64,000 nucleotides of DNA, from positions 41,082,850 to 41,146,849 of the forward strand of contig CM066321.1 of assembly GCA_033807775.1 (NCBI GenBank), in the 5' to 3' direction. Position numbers and translations under genes: made by a program. Positions within the stretch are counted from its first letter, which is position 1; each line of letters begins with the position of its first letter. This document shows, in pieces, positions 42,193 through 53,604 of the stretch. The notes under the pieces are model-generated. The model was not told the DNA's origin and did not search any database. It worked only from the letters and a program-made list of their open reading frames with translations. This DNA is from Saussurea involucrata (taxonomy: Eukaryota > Streptophyta > Magnoliopsida > Asterales > Asteraceae).

Positions 42193-43599
42193 TTATGAAC
42201 CTTCAGGTAGTGATAGAATCGGCGCGCTGCACAGTTTCTCTTTCAAAATCCGGAATGCTTCATCTTGTTCTGCTTTCCATTCAAACATCAGGTTCTTTTG
42301 GGTCAGCTTAGTCAAAGGCGTTGAGATACGAGAGAAGTCTTTTATAAATTTCCGATAGTAGCCGGCTAAGCCCAGAAAACTACGTACTTCGGTTGCTGTC
42401 TTCGGCGGTTCCCACTTTTCAATTGCTTCCACCTTTGTTGGATAAACTTGGATACTTTTCTCAGAAATCATGTGCCCCAGAAACTGAACTTTCCGTAGCC
42501 AGAATTCACATTTAGAAAATTTTGCATACAACTTTTCCCTTTTCAGTAGCTCCAGAACCAAACGAAGATGTTGCGCGTGCTCTTCCTTGGATCGGGAATA
42601 GATAAGGATATCATCGATAAATACAATAACAAATTTATCGAGATACGGCTTACATACCCGATTCATTAAATCCATAAAGGCAGCTGGAGCGTTCGTCAGT
42701 CCGAACGGCATCACTAAGAATTCATGATGACCATACCTTGTTCGAAAAGCAGTCTTTAGAACGTCTTCTTCTTTAACTTTCAACTGGTGATAACCGGATC
42801 TTAGATCAATCTTGGAAAAATAGCAAGCTCCAACTAACTGATCGAAGAGGTCATCAATTCGGGGTAACGGATACTTGTTCTTTATCGTGCCCTTATTCAG
42901 TTCTCGGTAGTCGATGCACATTCTCATCGAACCATCCTTCTTTTTCACAAATAACACTGGTGCTCCCCACGGTGAAGAACTAGGTCTGATGAAGCCTTTA
43001 TCGGATAGGTCTTGTAGTTGTGCCATCATCTCTTTCATCTCTGGAGGTGCCAGACGATAAGGTGCACGGGCTACAGGAGTGGTTCCATGAATCAGGTCTA
43101 TACCAAACTCTACTTGTCTAACAGGCGGGAGACTATTCAAGTCTTCGGGGAATACTTCAGGGAATTCACTAACAATAGGAATATCTTCCATCCTATTCTT
43201 TTCTGGCTTCATATCTATCACGTAAGCCAGGTAACTCTGACAACCCTTATTCACACGCTTACGGGCTTTTATCATAGATATAAAGCTAGACTGATGATGC
43301 CGACGATCACCATAAATCACTACTGCTCCCTTCTCAGGTAATACCACATTTATTAACTTCTTATCACATACTATGTTAGCCTGATTCTCGGCTAACCAGT
43401 CCATTCCCACTACGACATCAAACTCTATCAAAGTTATAGGAAATAATTGTATCGACACTCTACACTCTTCTATATTTATCACACAGTCATCAAATACTTC
43501 TTTAACTGACACTTGATTATCATTTGCCGTATCTAATGATAGAGCATGGTCTAGCATTTTAGGTTTCAAACACAGGCAAGCAGCAAATGCAGGAGACAC
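42193..43599 (-). pseudogene. pol: protease end and RT of element F
   Basis: 468 codons from just after the protease active site. LIEFDVVVGMDWL is the protease tail. RT motifs are RMCIDYRELNKG, SKIDLRSGYHQL, MPFGLTNAPAAF and FIDDILIYSRSK, then the connection FLGLAGYYRKFIKDF. It ends at a TAA where GSEDFVVYSDAS is expected. The protease active site itself is split by a TGA replacing Arg (DSGAN-R-SFV, 43603-43605). Confidence 0.9.
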
Positions 43600-43605
43600 A
43601 AACGA

Positions 43606-44940
43606 TCAGTTTGCACCGGAATCAAATAACACCTTAGCACGTGTAGAGTTTATTAAAAATGTACCTGTGACTACATCCGGAGTTTCCTCCGCTTCTTTCT
43701 CAGTCATTTGAAATGCGCGACCCCTGGTTACTGGCGGTTCCAGTCTTGGTATTACTGGTTTAACAATCGCTGGCCTGCCTGAAGATCCACCTTGCTGTAT
43801 CCTCCCCCTCGGACAGTCCGACTGAAGGTGATCCGGTGAATTGCATAAGAAACATAGCCGCATTACCTTACAATCTTTGATGACGTGTCCGGTCTTCCCA
43901 CACTTATAACATGCTCGTAAATCACCTTGGCAATTTCCTTTGTGGACACGGTTACACTTCTGACTTGGTCTTTCCGCTGGTCGAAACGGCGGACGGTTAT
44001 CATACCTCTGAAATCGGGACTTCTTCGGATCGTATTGTGGTCCGTCCCACTTTCTCTTCCCGATACTTTTATCGCCAGCATCTCTTCTCATATCTCGTTC
44101 AACATTCTCCGCGGCATCAACTGCAGCTGAGAAGGTATCGGGTCCTTTTGCAGTCACTAGCCTTCTGACCTCTGAGTTCATCCCGAAGATAAACCTTTCC
44201 GTCTTCATCTCCTCCGTAGCAACGTAGTATTCTGCGAACCGAGACTTTTCCAGGAAGCTAGCGGTGTAGTCTCGAACGGATAAGTTTCCTTGTTGTAAGT
44301 TTATAAATTCCCCTTCCAGTTGTTTGACGGCTGCTTGGGGACAAAATGCGTTTCTGTAGGCTATCACAAATTCTTCCCAAGAGAGGGTAGAATAAACATC
44401 AGATCCTTTAGAATGAATAAAGGATTCCCACCAATACAAAGCATCCCCCTTTAACATTGCTGCTCCATACAATACTCTATCTTCGCCAGCGCACTTACTC
44501 GTCTTGAAAATAGCTTCTATTTCCTTCATCTATCTCATTGCTTTCACTGGATCCCTGTCTCCTGAGTAGATCGGAGGTCTACAGCTTAAAAACATTTTGT
44601 AGTCGCACCTCCTTTGTACTGGTACAACAGTCGATGTGATTGGCATTTCATCTTCCGGTCCGGGATCCGGTATTCCAGTTTCATTATGACGGTTCCGATC
44701 AAACATTGTTTGTATGCTAGCCTGCAATCTTCCCATTTCTGCCATTAGATCATCCCTGGTAACAAACTCTGTACCATGTGGCTGGACTCTGCCTCCAGCT
44801 CGACCTCCAGCTCTACCTCCGGTTCGACCCCCGACTCTGCCCCCTGTTCTGCCTCCCCTGTCCCCCGTTCCTATCGGCGGATTCGTACTATTCGGATTTC
44901 TTCCTCCTCCTCGATTCGAATTCCGTGTACCGCTTGCCAT
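43606..44940 (-). pseudogene. gag: gag and protease start of element F
   Basis: Begins MASGTRNSNRGGGRNPNS at 44940, with an RVGGRTGGRAGG repeat, then CRPPIYSGDRDPVKAMR. A TAG replaces the usual Trp at about 44530. The frame continues with CAGEDRVLYGAAMLKGDALYW, FCPQAAVKQLEGEF and two knuckles (CYKCGKTGHVIKDC, CFLCNSPDHLQSDC), and closes with AKVLFDSGAN, the protease motif, before a TGA. With only one stop the capsid is the best kept Gag in the window. Confidence 0.9.
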
Positions 44941-45187
44941 TCTGTAGATTTAAACAAGGTTAATATACACATAAGCACATACCCCATATAACAAGGTATT
45001 CCAGTTCAAACATGTACCTGTAATATCACAATTACACTGCCCAGGTGTAATATGAAATTACCTTACATGATGTTCCTTCTACCTTTTATACTTCATCATC
45101 CCAAGGTTCTATAATGATAGGGACATCCTACTTCACATGCAGTTTAAGTCTAGGTACATATACAAATACCTAAATCCCTTAAACTAA

Positions 45188-45200
45188 GGCTCTGATACCA
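45188..45200 (-). other. primer-binding site of element F
   Basis: TGGTATCAGAGCC on the minus strand, two bases from the LTR end. Confidence 0.9.
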
Positions 45201-45202
45201 TT

Positions 45203-46702
45203 TGTAACAACCCAAATCCCATATACACAACAAATCACACATGTAACATAACATTGACATAACAAACGAACATCATATTACAAGTACGGTCCCATAGTCT
45301 TTTACAATCATAAGAAGTCATTCTACTACAAACTTCATACTAAATACATACATAACATTTAACCATTATAATACAACCGCTAAACATGTCAAATTCTTCA
45401 TCATATATCCCTTCACAAAAGCCATTCCTCGATTACTCTAATTACTTGCCCTTACCCGATCCGCCACCTGGAATACATATTTTAAAACAAAATGAGGGTT
45501 AGACCTAATGGTCTAAGTGAGAAAATCCCTGTTAATTTGAAACCATTTATATAACTTCATTCATATAAATCACACAACACAATCAAATATATCAATTTGA
45601 ACTCACACATCTTGTACCTTCCCTTCTCATTTCTCCTGGCCATACTAGTTGGTAGCAAGCCAACTAATAATTTACAACGCTGTACAACATCTACAGCCAA
45701 GCAACGCTATACAGGTTCTATAGCCAAACACACCGGTCCTACATTCGGCCAACGTATTATAACATAGTATAATACTCATGTAAATATAATACCTCAATAT
45801 ATTATAATTCACATATATCACACATATAAACCAATAACCACCAATTATCACATTTCCAAACCATACGTATATGTATTCCAGTTGAAAATACTTTTTAAGT
45901 AAAACTCACCAGTTTTGATTATTACAGACGCTCGCAAGCTACTTTCAAACTGGTCTTATCTTTTACCACGACTTCCACAGAATCTGAAACAATTTAAGGT
46001 ACATATACCGCTTTACTAGCCAACGTATAAAGCTTACCAGATCATGTTCTCAGCTGTATCACTAATCTTAACAACTACCGGGACTACACAGAGTACCGGG
46101 GCTTCTCAGTACCGGGACTTTAGCAATACCAGGAGTTCACTATACCAGAAGTCGACACTACCGGGAGTCGACTATACCGGGACTCCACACTACCGGGAGT
46201 CGACCATACCGGAAGTCGACCATACCGGGAGTCTACCATACCGGGAGTCTACCGGGACTTCCCCGGGACTCTCAAGAACACAGTCGGTTCCATTTTCTCA
46301 GAAATCGATTGAGACTAACACTAAACAATGAAATCGACGTTTCTAAACCGATAGATATCTTCTACTCATGATTATAAACACAAAATATAAAGGGACTTAC
46401 CTCAAAATCGTGTCTAACCCAATCGATTGATGCTGAAACCGTAACTTTCTTCTTTCGCTTTCTTCGCCTCCAAAACTGCCGCATACACACACTCTTTCTA
46501 TTTTAGGTATGTGAATACTATCTGTTGCTTAAGAGGTAATATCAAACCACTACTTACCACATGGACCTTGAACTTCTCAAATTTAACCCAAACACCCCTA
46601 AACTCATAATTTTTCCCAAACATACCCTAAACATCTAACTTTAAAGTTATCTTTATTTAACGGAAAGAGGTTTTAACTAACGGACTTACCCGAGGTATTA
46701 CA
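45203..46702 (-). repeat. 5' LTR of element F
   Basis: 1500 bp. Predicted minus-strand splice sites are donor GAG/GTAAGT (46400), acceptor TTGTTTCAG (45984), donor CTG/GTGAGT (45909) and acceptor ATTCCAG (45468). Leader exon 2 is 45910-45983 (74 nt). The minisatellite 46074-46266 is in intron 1 and a hairpin near 45645-45669 is in intron 2. Confidence 0.94.
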
Positions 46703-46707
46703 GGCCG

Positions 46708-47083
46708 GCCTCACCAAGGGGGGGGGGGGTTGCAAAATATAAAAGTCTAATCTTGTCTTTTTGATTTATTTTTTAAGTATAAAGTATTTTCTTATAAATT
46801 TAAATAATACAATAGTTATATAAAAGTAAAGTATTTATGTAATTTAGTTGAAAATAGATCAAGTTGTTAATTATATAATACTTATGGTATAATTGTAGCT
46901 TAAGTTGGCATTTTATGAGATTTATGGATAATTTCCTAAATCAAGGGGTTCCTAGGCAAAATTTCTCAAATTTTCCTACCGTACCGAGGTTACTGCTAAA
47001 ATTGTACTGTGTGAACTATGACGTGAATAACTGAAATATTCAGTGTAGTTCTAACCTGAGGTGTAAATTTAACAGTTGTCACA
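46708..47083 (-). repeat. 5' LTR of element D, remaining part
   Basis: Continues the D LTR after F, from GGCCTCACC and a G run to GTTGTCACA. It matches 22107-22481, with one extra base near 47014 (GTGAACTATGACG against GTGACTATGACG). Confidence 0.92.
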
Positions 47084-50000
47084 CGATGGCTTGAGTGTAA
47101 AGAATAATAGTAGTGTATGGAACGTGATGATTATGTGTGGAGAGTAACGTTAGTATGTGAAGTCTTGACCTGGTCATGAAGGCGACGGTTTAGTGTGTTG
47201 TGTAGATTATACTTATTGTGATTGTTGACGCTATCTAGAAGGGTATTGTTTAAATATGTGGGGTGATGTGGATAAGTTGATGCCAGTTCTTAATTAGTGA
47301 GCGTGCGAGGTGCGGTAGTAATGAATTTTTGTAAGGTTAAGTGGTGGATTAGTGATGATATGGGGTGAGTGTAAGTGGAAACCTCTGCTCGGGATTTTGT
47401 TTATAAGTTGTTCATATGTGACAAAAGTATGTGTGGAGAGGCATGGATGCCTAGGTGGTGCGCAGTATTGTTATTCGAGAATAAGAAAATGGAGTGGCTG
47501 TAGATGGTTATCTAAGGATTAGAGTATTACCGTTTGAGAAATGAAAAGTGTGTGGTTGTTTCGAGCATTGAGTGTGATTTCGGATTAACTCGGTTAAGTT
47601 CCTGGTATGAGGTGTGGTGAAATTGTTGGTTAAGTATGGTAATCGTTGAAATTGGGTGTGTGCGGTTGGTTTGGAAGTGAAAGAAAGCTAGCTCGTGGGT
47701 GAGCACCTCCTAGTGAGCTGTCCTTGGGTAAACATGTTTTATGTTGAGAAGAGAGTGGAAGAAAGTAGTCGAATGTAATGCTCAGGGTGAAGGACCATTG
47801 GATAGGACGTGGTAGTAGTGCGAGAGTGATGTTGTAGCAAGTGTGGGAATCAATTGTTATCTATGGTTCGTGATCGGTGTAATTAATGCAAGAACGTGTT
47901 GTCTGTCTTAGACGTATTTTGGGTTAGAGAAGTGACGGTAGAGTTGTGTATAGTCTATGGAGAAAGGTTTAACTACGGGTTAAGGTGATACTCCAAGTTG
48001 ATTCTGTGATTTATGGGAGAGTAGAGTGTCGTTATTTTTGGAGTGTTGGATTGTTGGGACGTTAACGTCGGTGGAATGCGTTCTTTTAAGAATGGTAAAT
48101 TTTTGTGCGAAACCATTAGTTTGGAGCATGATTTAAAATCTGGAGTCTAGATGTGTGAATAATATTGGTATGATTGATTTGAGATGTTATACCTTGTTTG
48201 TATCACGCGGGGTTTTCTTCTTGAAGTAAGAGTTGTTATAGTCGGGAGGGTACTAAATTGTTTGTATGCGCCTTAGTAACGAAAGGTTACGCATAGTGGG
48301 AGTTCAAAGGTGGAATGATGTGGGGGAATCGTTGGCGATAGAGAAAAATGGTTCAAATGAGAAAGGGCTTAGCCGAAGGGCTTAGCCAAAGCAAGTATGG
48401 TTGTACCGTTAGAAAACACCGGAATGGATCAAAGGTGGAATGATGTGGGGGAATCGTTGGCGATAGTAGGTCGCAAGGTTAGAAAACTAGGTTGCTAATA
48501 ACCTAGACTTAAGTTGAGAGAGAATATTTATATTATGTTAATAATGTTATAAGAGATTGATGCTTGAGAGTTTTCTTGGTAGAGAAAAATGGTTCAAATG
48601 AGTTGGGTGTTTACCTAATACTTCTCCGGTATGGGAGGATTTAAGTTGTAAAATGGATTTATATTATTAGTGTTATTATTAGCGGGAAGAAAGCAATGTT
48701 TAAATATTTTGATGGTCGGGTGATAAACTTTGTGGTGTAGTTTGTAGTAGATTTATTATATGATTAGTTGGCAATTTTTACGGTTAAGTAAAGTGAGGGT
48801 AATGTTGATGAACTTTCTTTATGGAGTTGTTTAAGTTAAAGAGTGGTTTTAGACTCTATTTTAATTTGATGATGATATATTGATTGATGCGAAGAAAACG
48901 TAATTTGTTGAACGCATCTGAAAGTTGTCATAAGGATTTTATTGTACCATTATTAGGGTATGATATTTTGGTGTGGTATTTGTACAATTAAGAAATTGGC
49001 GTTGTAAGTTAAGGTAGATGTGTAAGTCTTTGACTTCTCATCAAGTTTTGTAGTTATGTTAAGTGAAGACATTGGATTGTTATTGCAAACTATGTTATGA
49101 TAGGAGTTCTATTTGGAAGGTTCTTGATGGGAAGTCAAGATTGAAAAGTGAAATCGATTAAAGTATCGGGATTTAGAGACAATAATATGTTCATGTTTGG
49201 ATGAGATTATTTTACTCCGATTGGACATCGGGTAAAGTACATTAATTCATAGTGTTTATTAATTGTTTTAACTAATTTGAATCGAATTGTTAGAAGTATT
49301 GTGATTTGGTTAACTATTTTTGGAGATCGAGAAGTATGTTGTATCTTGAAGCATTTAGTGTTATTTTTATTGTAACTTTTAGTGGAAACGTTTGATTAGA
49401 CTTGGTCTTGCATGTGTAAATATGATTTTGATGAATGATTTAGTGGCAAGTGCAATTAAGTATTGATGTGTGATTATCGTGGTTATGCTATGCTAGCATG
49501 AGAAATGGGAATGGTAGAATGAGGTATACGGGTTTGATAAAATTAAGAAACTTATCCGTGTTGTAAAATGATTTTGTTGAGTATATTTTATTCCATGAAA
49601 GAGTATAAGAAATAGGTTGTAATTGCTAAGAAAAATTTATATATGGAAAGTGTATGATTATGTTTTCGAGTTAGTATTGTAAAAGTATAGAACACGACGT
49701 TTGTCGTGAAAGGCTGATGGAGTTAGAAGTAGTATTAGCGTGATAAATGTTCCGAGTAAGCATAAAATGTTGTGTTATTTGGATTAGTTTCATGTGAGTA
49801 TAAGTTATTTCTTTTTGTGATATAATTGAACTATCGAGTTATTTTGAACCTTCGTGGGATTTGATTATTGGGTGATTCGGCTGAAAATTTCGACTATGGT
49901 TATTTTAAGATTTGGATCGACTTTGTGGGATGGATTAATTGAGTAAATTGCGGACGATGTGTGTAAAGTTCAAATAAAGTGGTTAGTATTAATAAGTTGG

Positions 50001-50174
50001 TGGTTATCGTTGTTTTAAAGGGGCGGAAATATTTTTGTGGAATTAAATTTTTTGATGTTTTGGTAATATTGAAAATAATGTGTTGTATGAGTTTGAAAGC
50101 GATTTATGGTAATTGATTACCCTCGTTTATTGCTTGAATGAATTCCGGGATGGAATTCTATTAAGGGGAGATGT
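47084..50174 (+). mobile_element. internal region of element E, right part, non-coding
   Basis: Three kilobases rich in T and G with no usable ORF and no recognisable pol motif. It contains a block shared with element I (47757-47791) and a rearranged duplication (48305-48466). It ends in the gypsy 3' signature GAATTCCGGGATGGAATTC and purine tract TTAAGGGGAGATG. It may be a diverged former pol or a true non-coding LARD body. Confidence 0.7.
48305..48602 (+). repeat. rearranged direct duplication inside element E
   Basis: The 37-bp block at 48305-48341 recurs at 48430-48466. The 22-bp block at 48340-48361 recurs at 48581-48602. In the first copy the two blocks abut; in the second they are separated by about 115 bp. 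A nearby GGGCTTAGCC pair adds to the pattern of a template-switch copy. Confidence 0.8.
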
Positions 50175-50769
50175 TGTAATAACCGAGTATATTGTTGGTT
50201 TATTTAATTTTATTATTTTGGTTATAAGGTAAATATGGAGTTTGAAGTTAAAGGGTAAGTTGTAATTTTAATATGGAAGTTAGAGGGTTAAAATTGCCAT
50301 TAGATGAAAGTGTGGGGTTTGTTTGGTTAAGGTGATTAAATCACCTCACACCACCGCCTTAGATTAACAAAAGAGATGAGATGGAATAGATATCTCATTC
50401 TTAGCAAATATCTAAAGTGTTTGTGTGTGTGGGTTTTCCACGGCAAGTGAGAAGAGAGAAAAGAGAGAGAACCAAAGGGAAGAAAGAAGGAGGAGAAGAA
50501 GATAAATCCAACAGAATTTAAGAGTGCAAACAAGTGTTAACCAAGGTATGATTCTCACTAAAATTAGTTCTTTTATGTTTATAGAGTTTTTTATGGGTAT
50601 AGAGATGATTTTTGATGATTTATGGATGTTTTGGGAAAACTGAGTTTATAGATAGTTGTTATTTATAGTCTTAAACATATCTGCAAAATTACAGAAACAT
50701 GCACAGCTTAAATCATAATTTATGGGTTAAGTATGAACTTAGTTAACTGAGATATTTATGAACATCATG

Positions 50770-50980
50770 AATATCGCAACAGTTAGTTGCGATAAGGGGT
50801 GATATCGCAACAGTTGGTTGCGATATGAGAAGATGTCGCAGTAGTTGATTGCGACATGATGTGGTATCGCAACAGTGGATTGCGATATGGTGCTGTGTCA
50901 CAACAGTTGGTTACGATATGGTGTTGTATCGCATTAGTTGGTTGCGACTAGGGGATATCATTTTAGTTGGTTGCGATATC
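50770..50980 (+). repeat. palindromic TCGCAAC minisatellite, right LTR of E
   Basis: Counterpart of 18021-18232 with the same number of units by eye and scattered substitutions. Confidence 0.9.
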
Positions 50981-51047
50981 AGTTGAGGATTTTGGATTAT
51001 TTAAGATTCTTAGTCTTTAAGGAATACTTGTATTTAATTCATTTCAG

Positions 51048-51117
51048 ATTCTGTGAATTTTGGGTGAAAGATCGAATTGCTTGGGGAAAGGCTTGGAAGG
51101 TTTTGATAAACAATCAG
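51048..51117 (+). other. predicted leader exon 2, right LTR of E
   Basis: 70 nt, same borders as 18299-18368. Confidence 0.55.
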
Positions 51118-51153
51118 GTGAGTTTTATTTTAAAACGTTTTCAAACTGGAATA

Positions 51154-51154
51154 C

Positions 51155-51208
<54 letters not shown>
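51154..51208. repeat. AT dinucleotide microsatellite
   Basis: About 25 AT units, where the left LTR has only about ten in the same place. Simple slippage expansion after insertion. Confidence 0.95.
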
Positions 51209-51212
<4 letters not shown>

Positions 51213-52077
51213 TGGATATGTGATAGATGGTGTGATTATGTGTTTACGTTTGAGATGGATATGTGGTTGGAATGTGATAACGTATTTATAAATGAAAATA
51301 TGATATATTGAGATATATATTTTTTTTATATAAAAAATTACATTACACGAGAGCACGTTAGCCGGGTTTAGGACCGGCGGAGTATTGGCTTTAATATTCG
51401 TACGGCGGTGTTGGCTGCAATTGTCGTATGGAGGAGTAATTGATTAGTTGGCTTGCAACCAACTAATATGGCCATGGGAATGAGGAGTTGTACACAATGC
51501 ACGAGTCTTGATTGGTATTTAATTACTGGTGATATATGTGTGTTATTATAAAGGTTTTATATAAAAATGTTTTAATACATTGTAACAACCCTTATTCCAT
51601 ATATACAAATAACATACATTTCATAACATATTTTCATCAAAAGTACATCATATTTCATATTCGGTCCCATAGTCTTGCTAAACATAATAAGTAAATCAGT
51701 ACAAATTTTTTGACTAAGTAATTTACATTATGACTAACAACAGAGGCATAAGTACAAAAACACATCTAAGTCTTCATAACAAAAGTCTTTACAAAAGCTA
51801 TCCACCAGTTACTCTATACGCTTGCCCTTACCCGATCCACCACCTGGAATACATATTTTTAAAACAAAATGAGGGTTAGACCTAGCGGTCTAAGTGAGAA
51901 AATCCCTGTCATTTCACAATCATTATAAAACCCATTTATATAAAATCCTTTATATAAACACACATATATCACACGTAATTAAATACCAATCAAGACTCGT
52001 GCACTGTGTTCAACTCATCCTCCTTCTCATTCTCATTTCCCCTGGCCATGTTAGTTGGTTGGGAGCCAACTAATCCA

Positions 52078-52165
52078 CTGTACAACAACTACAGCTAACA
52101 CCGCTGTACAACAACTACAGCAACACCGTTGTACAACAACTACAGCAAACACCGCCGACTATAGT
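52078..52165 (-). repeat. tandem repeat in predicted intron 2 of the solo LTR
   Basis: Three units of CTGTACAACAACTACAGC followed by TAACACCG-like spacer, period about 29-30 bp. TGTACA is palindromic. F has a degenerate version near 45679-45725. Confidence 0.8.
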
Positions 52166-52326
52166 TTCGGCTAACATATATTCGTGTAGTGTAATGCACA
52201 TATAAATACAATATATATCTCAATATATCATATTGTCATTTATGAACACCTAATCAAATTATCTATCACCTTTTCAATCCACACATATATGTATTCCAGT
52301 TTAAAACATTTTGAAGTAAAACTCAC

Positions 52327-52396
52327 CTGTTTGTCTTATCAAAACGTTCTCCAAGCTTTTCTCCAACAATTCAGCTTCACTTCAATTTCACAGAAT
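52327..52396 (-). other. predicted leader exon 2 of the solo LTR (70 nt)
   Basis: Between TTGTTTCAG and CAG/GTGAGTTTTA on the minus strand, starting ATTCTGTG like the exons of E and F. Confidence 0.58.
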
Positions 52397-52631
52397 CTGA
52401 AACAATCATATACAAGTATTGCTTTACTACTCTGAACACATAGGACTTGCTAGGACTAAGAGCTTTAGATAACTCTATCTAACTCTTATCCTCAGTTGTC
52501 TTCCCCAAGCCCGAACTTAAGTCAAGTCCATAGTATTTTAGTCCTCATTCATATTCTATCTAAGAATTAATAAAACACAGGTTACTGGATACTCAAAAGT
52601 GTTTAAATTCTCCAAAATGACCAAACAGCAA

Positions 52632-52882
52632 AAGTATCCGGATACCTCAAATTATCCGGACAACACAACTTTTCCGGACAGCGTGACTTTTCCGGACAAC
52701 CTATACAGTTCGGACAACGTTCGGACACCAGAGTAATCCGGATGCTATCCGATATCCAATTCTATCTGGAAAACAAGGGAAAAAGGAACTTACCCGGATA
52801 AAAGACTCGTCCGGACACCTTTAGAACATTACCCGGACACCACCAACAAAACTACCCGGACACATTCATTCTATCCGGAAAC
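52632..52882 (-). repeat. TCCGGA(C) repeat in predicted intron 1 of the solo LTR
   Basis: A dozen loosely spaced TCCGGAC/ACCCGGACA cores. This is the same palindromic motif as in LTR I but in a much less regular array. It lies within intron 1 (52397-53008). Confidence 0.8.
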
Positions 52883-53310
52883 CACTGTCGGTTTACCCCA
52901 ATTTTACCCAGATTTGACAGATTTTAACATCAGGCCCGAATTTAACGATTCTACTCCGATAGGAATTATTAACTAGCAATTATAGACATAATTTACAAAG
53001 GAACATACCTGTAATTACTTCCAAACACACCAATTGAAGCCCTAACCCTTCCTTTTTCTTTCTTCTTCTTTTTCTCTCCAAACACACACACTACACACAC
53101 TGATCTTTTGCTGTTATGAAATATCTGAATTTCTAAAGGGGAAAATATCTAAATCAATTTACCACTTTAGTCCCTAAACTATCCATTAATGACTAAAATA
53201 CCTTTTTCTTAATAATTAACCCAAACCTACCCTAAACATCAATTATAAAGTTAAATAATTTAACGAAACGAGACTTTAACTAACGAACTTACCCGGGGTA
53301 TTACATACAT

Positions 53311-53599
53311 GGTTTTATATAAATTGGTTAATATCGATTTTGAAATGACAGGGATTATCTCACTAGACCGTTTGGTCTAACCCTCATTTTGTTTTCAAAA
53401 ATATGTTTTCCCGGTTGAGGAATTTCTAATAGCAAAGGGAAGGATAAAGTATAGTATGCGGTTGATAGCTGACGGAGATTAGGAAATGATTATGTAATGT
53501 AATGTATGTTTTAAGACTTTTGGACCTTATGTGAATAATATGTGTCTTTGTTATGTAAAATATGTTATTCGATGCATGTTTGGGAAACGGGTCGTTAAA
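53311..53599 (+). repeat. 3' LTR of element E, second part
   Basis: Completes the LTR. The acceptor TTTTCCAG of the left LTR reads TTTTCCCG here, and the terminal TTACA reads TTAAA. It is followed by the GAGGG duplication. Confidence 0.92.
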
Positions 53600-53604
53600 G
53601 AGGG

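Larger units (their letters stand above)
30571..46702 (-). mobile_element. Tekay-type gypsy element F, with G nested in its left LTR
   Basis: The LTRs are 30571-31799 plus 40018-40320 (interrupted) and 45203-46702. They run from TGTAACAACCC to GGTATTACA on the plus strand. A perfect GGCCG target duplication (30566-30570, 46703-46707) lies within the GGCCGGCC palindrome of the D LTR. The internal region 40321-45202 encodes gag-pol in the minus direction with five nonsense codons. Confidence 0.94.
19575..47083 (-). mobile_element. Tekay-type gypsy element D, with F and G nested in its right LTR
   Basis: The LTRs are 19575-22481 and 27975-30570 plus 46708-47083. The plus-strand ends are TGTCACACCCCGC and GTTGTCACA. 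The flanks are TGATG (19570-19574) and CGATG (47084-47088), a 5-bp duplication with one difference. The order on the minus strand is LTR, primer site, gag, protease, RT, RNase H, integrase, chromodomain, polypurine tract, LTR. The LTRs differ by a few percent by eye, plus repeat-unit indels. Confidence 0.93.
50175..51580 (+). repeat. 3' LTR of element E, first part
   Basis: Matches 17412-18803 and continues at 53311-53599 after a solo LTR. Donor AAG/GTATGA (50546/50547), acceptor ATTTCAG (51047) and donor CAG/GTGAGT (51117/51118) are conserved, defining exon 2 at 51048-51117. An AT repeat is expanded here. Confidence 0.93.
51581..53305 (-). mobile_element. solo gypsy LTR inserted in the right LTR of E
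   Basis: 1725 bp, TGTAACAACCC to GGTATTACA, flanked by TACAT on both sides (51576-51580, 53306-53310), with no internal region. It is a product of LTR-LTR recombination. Minus-strand splice sites are donor CAG/GTATGT (53008), acceptor TTGTTTCAG (52397), donor CAG/GTGAGT (52326) and acceptor ATTCCAG (51844). Related to F and I but a separate family. Confidence 0.95.
17412..53599 (+). mobile_element. gypsy element E, almost non-coding, split by nested insertions
   Basis: The LTRs are 17412-19086 and 50175-53599 (the latter interrupted). The flanking GAGGG is duplicated perfectly (17407-17411, 53600-53604). A primer site follows the left LTR and a polypurine tract (about 50160-50174) precedes the right one. 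The internal region is 19087-19574 plus 47084-50174, about 3.6 kb. It keeps only a Gag start and a protease scrap before long non-coding sequence. It resembles a LARD, a large non-autonomous derivative. Element D interrupts the interior. Confidence 0.9.

Noticed and set aside
51154..51208. AT repeat as a functional element
   Set aside because: Simple microsatellite expansion, present at about ten units in the other LTR.
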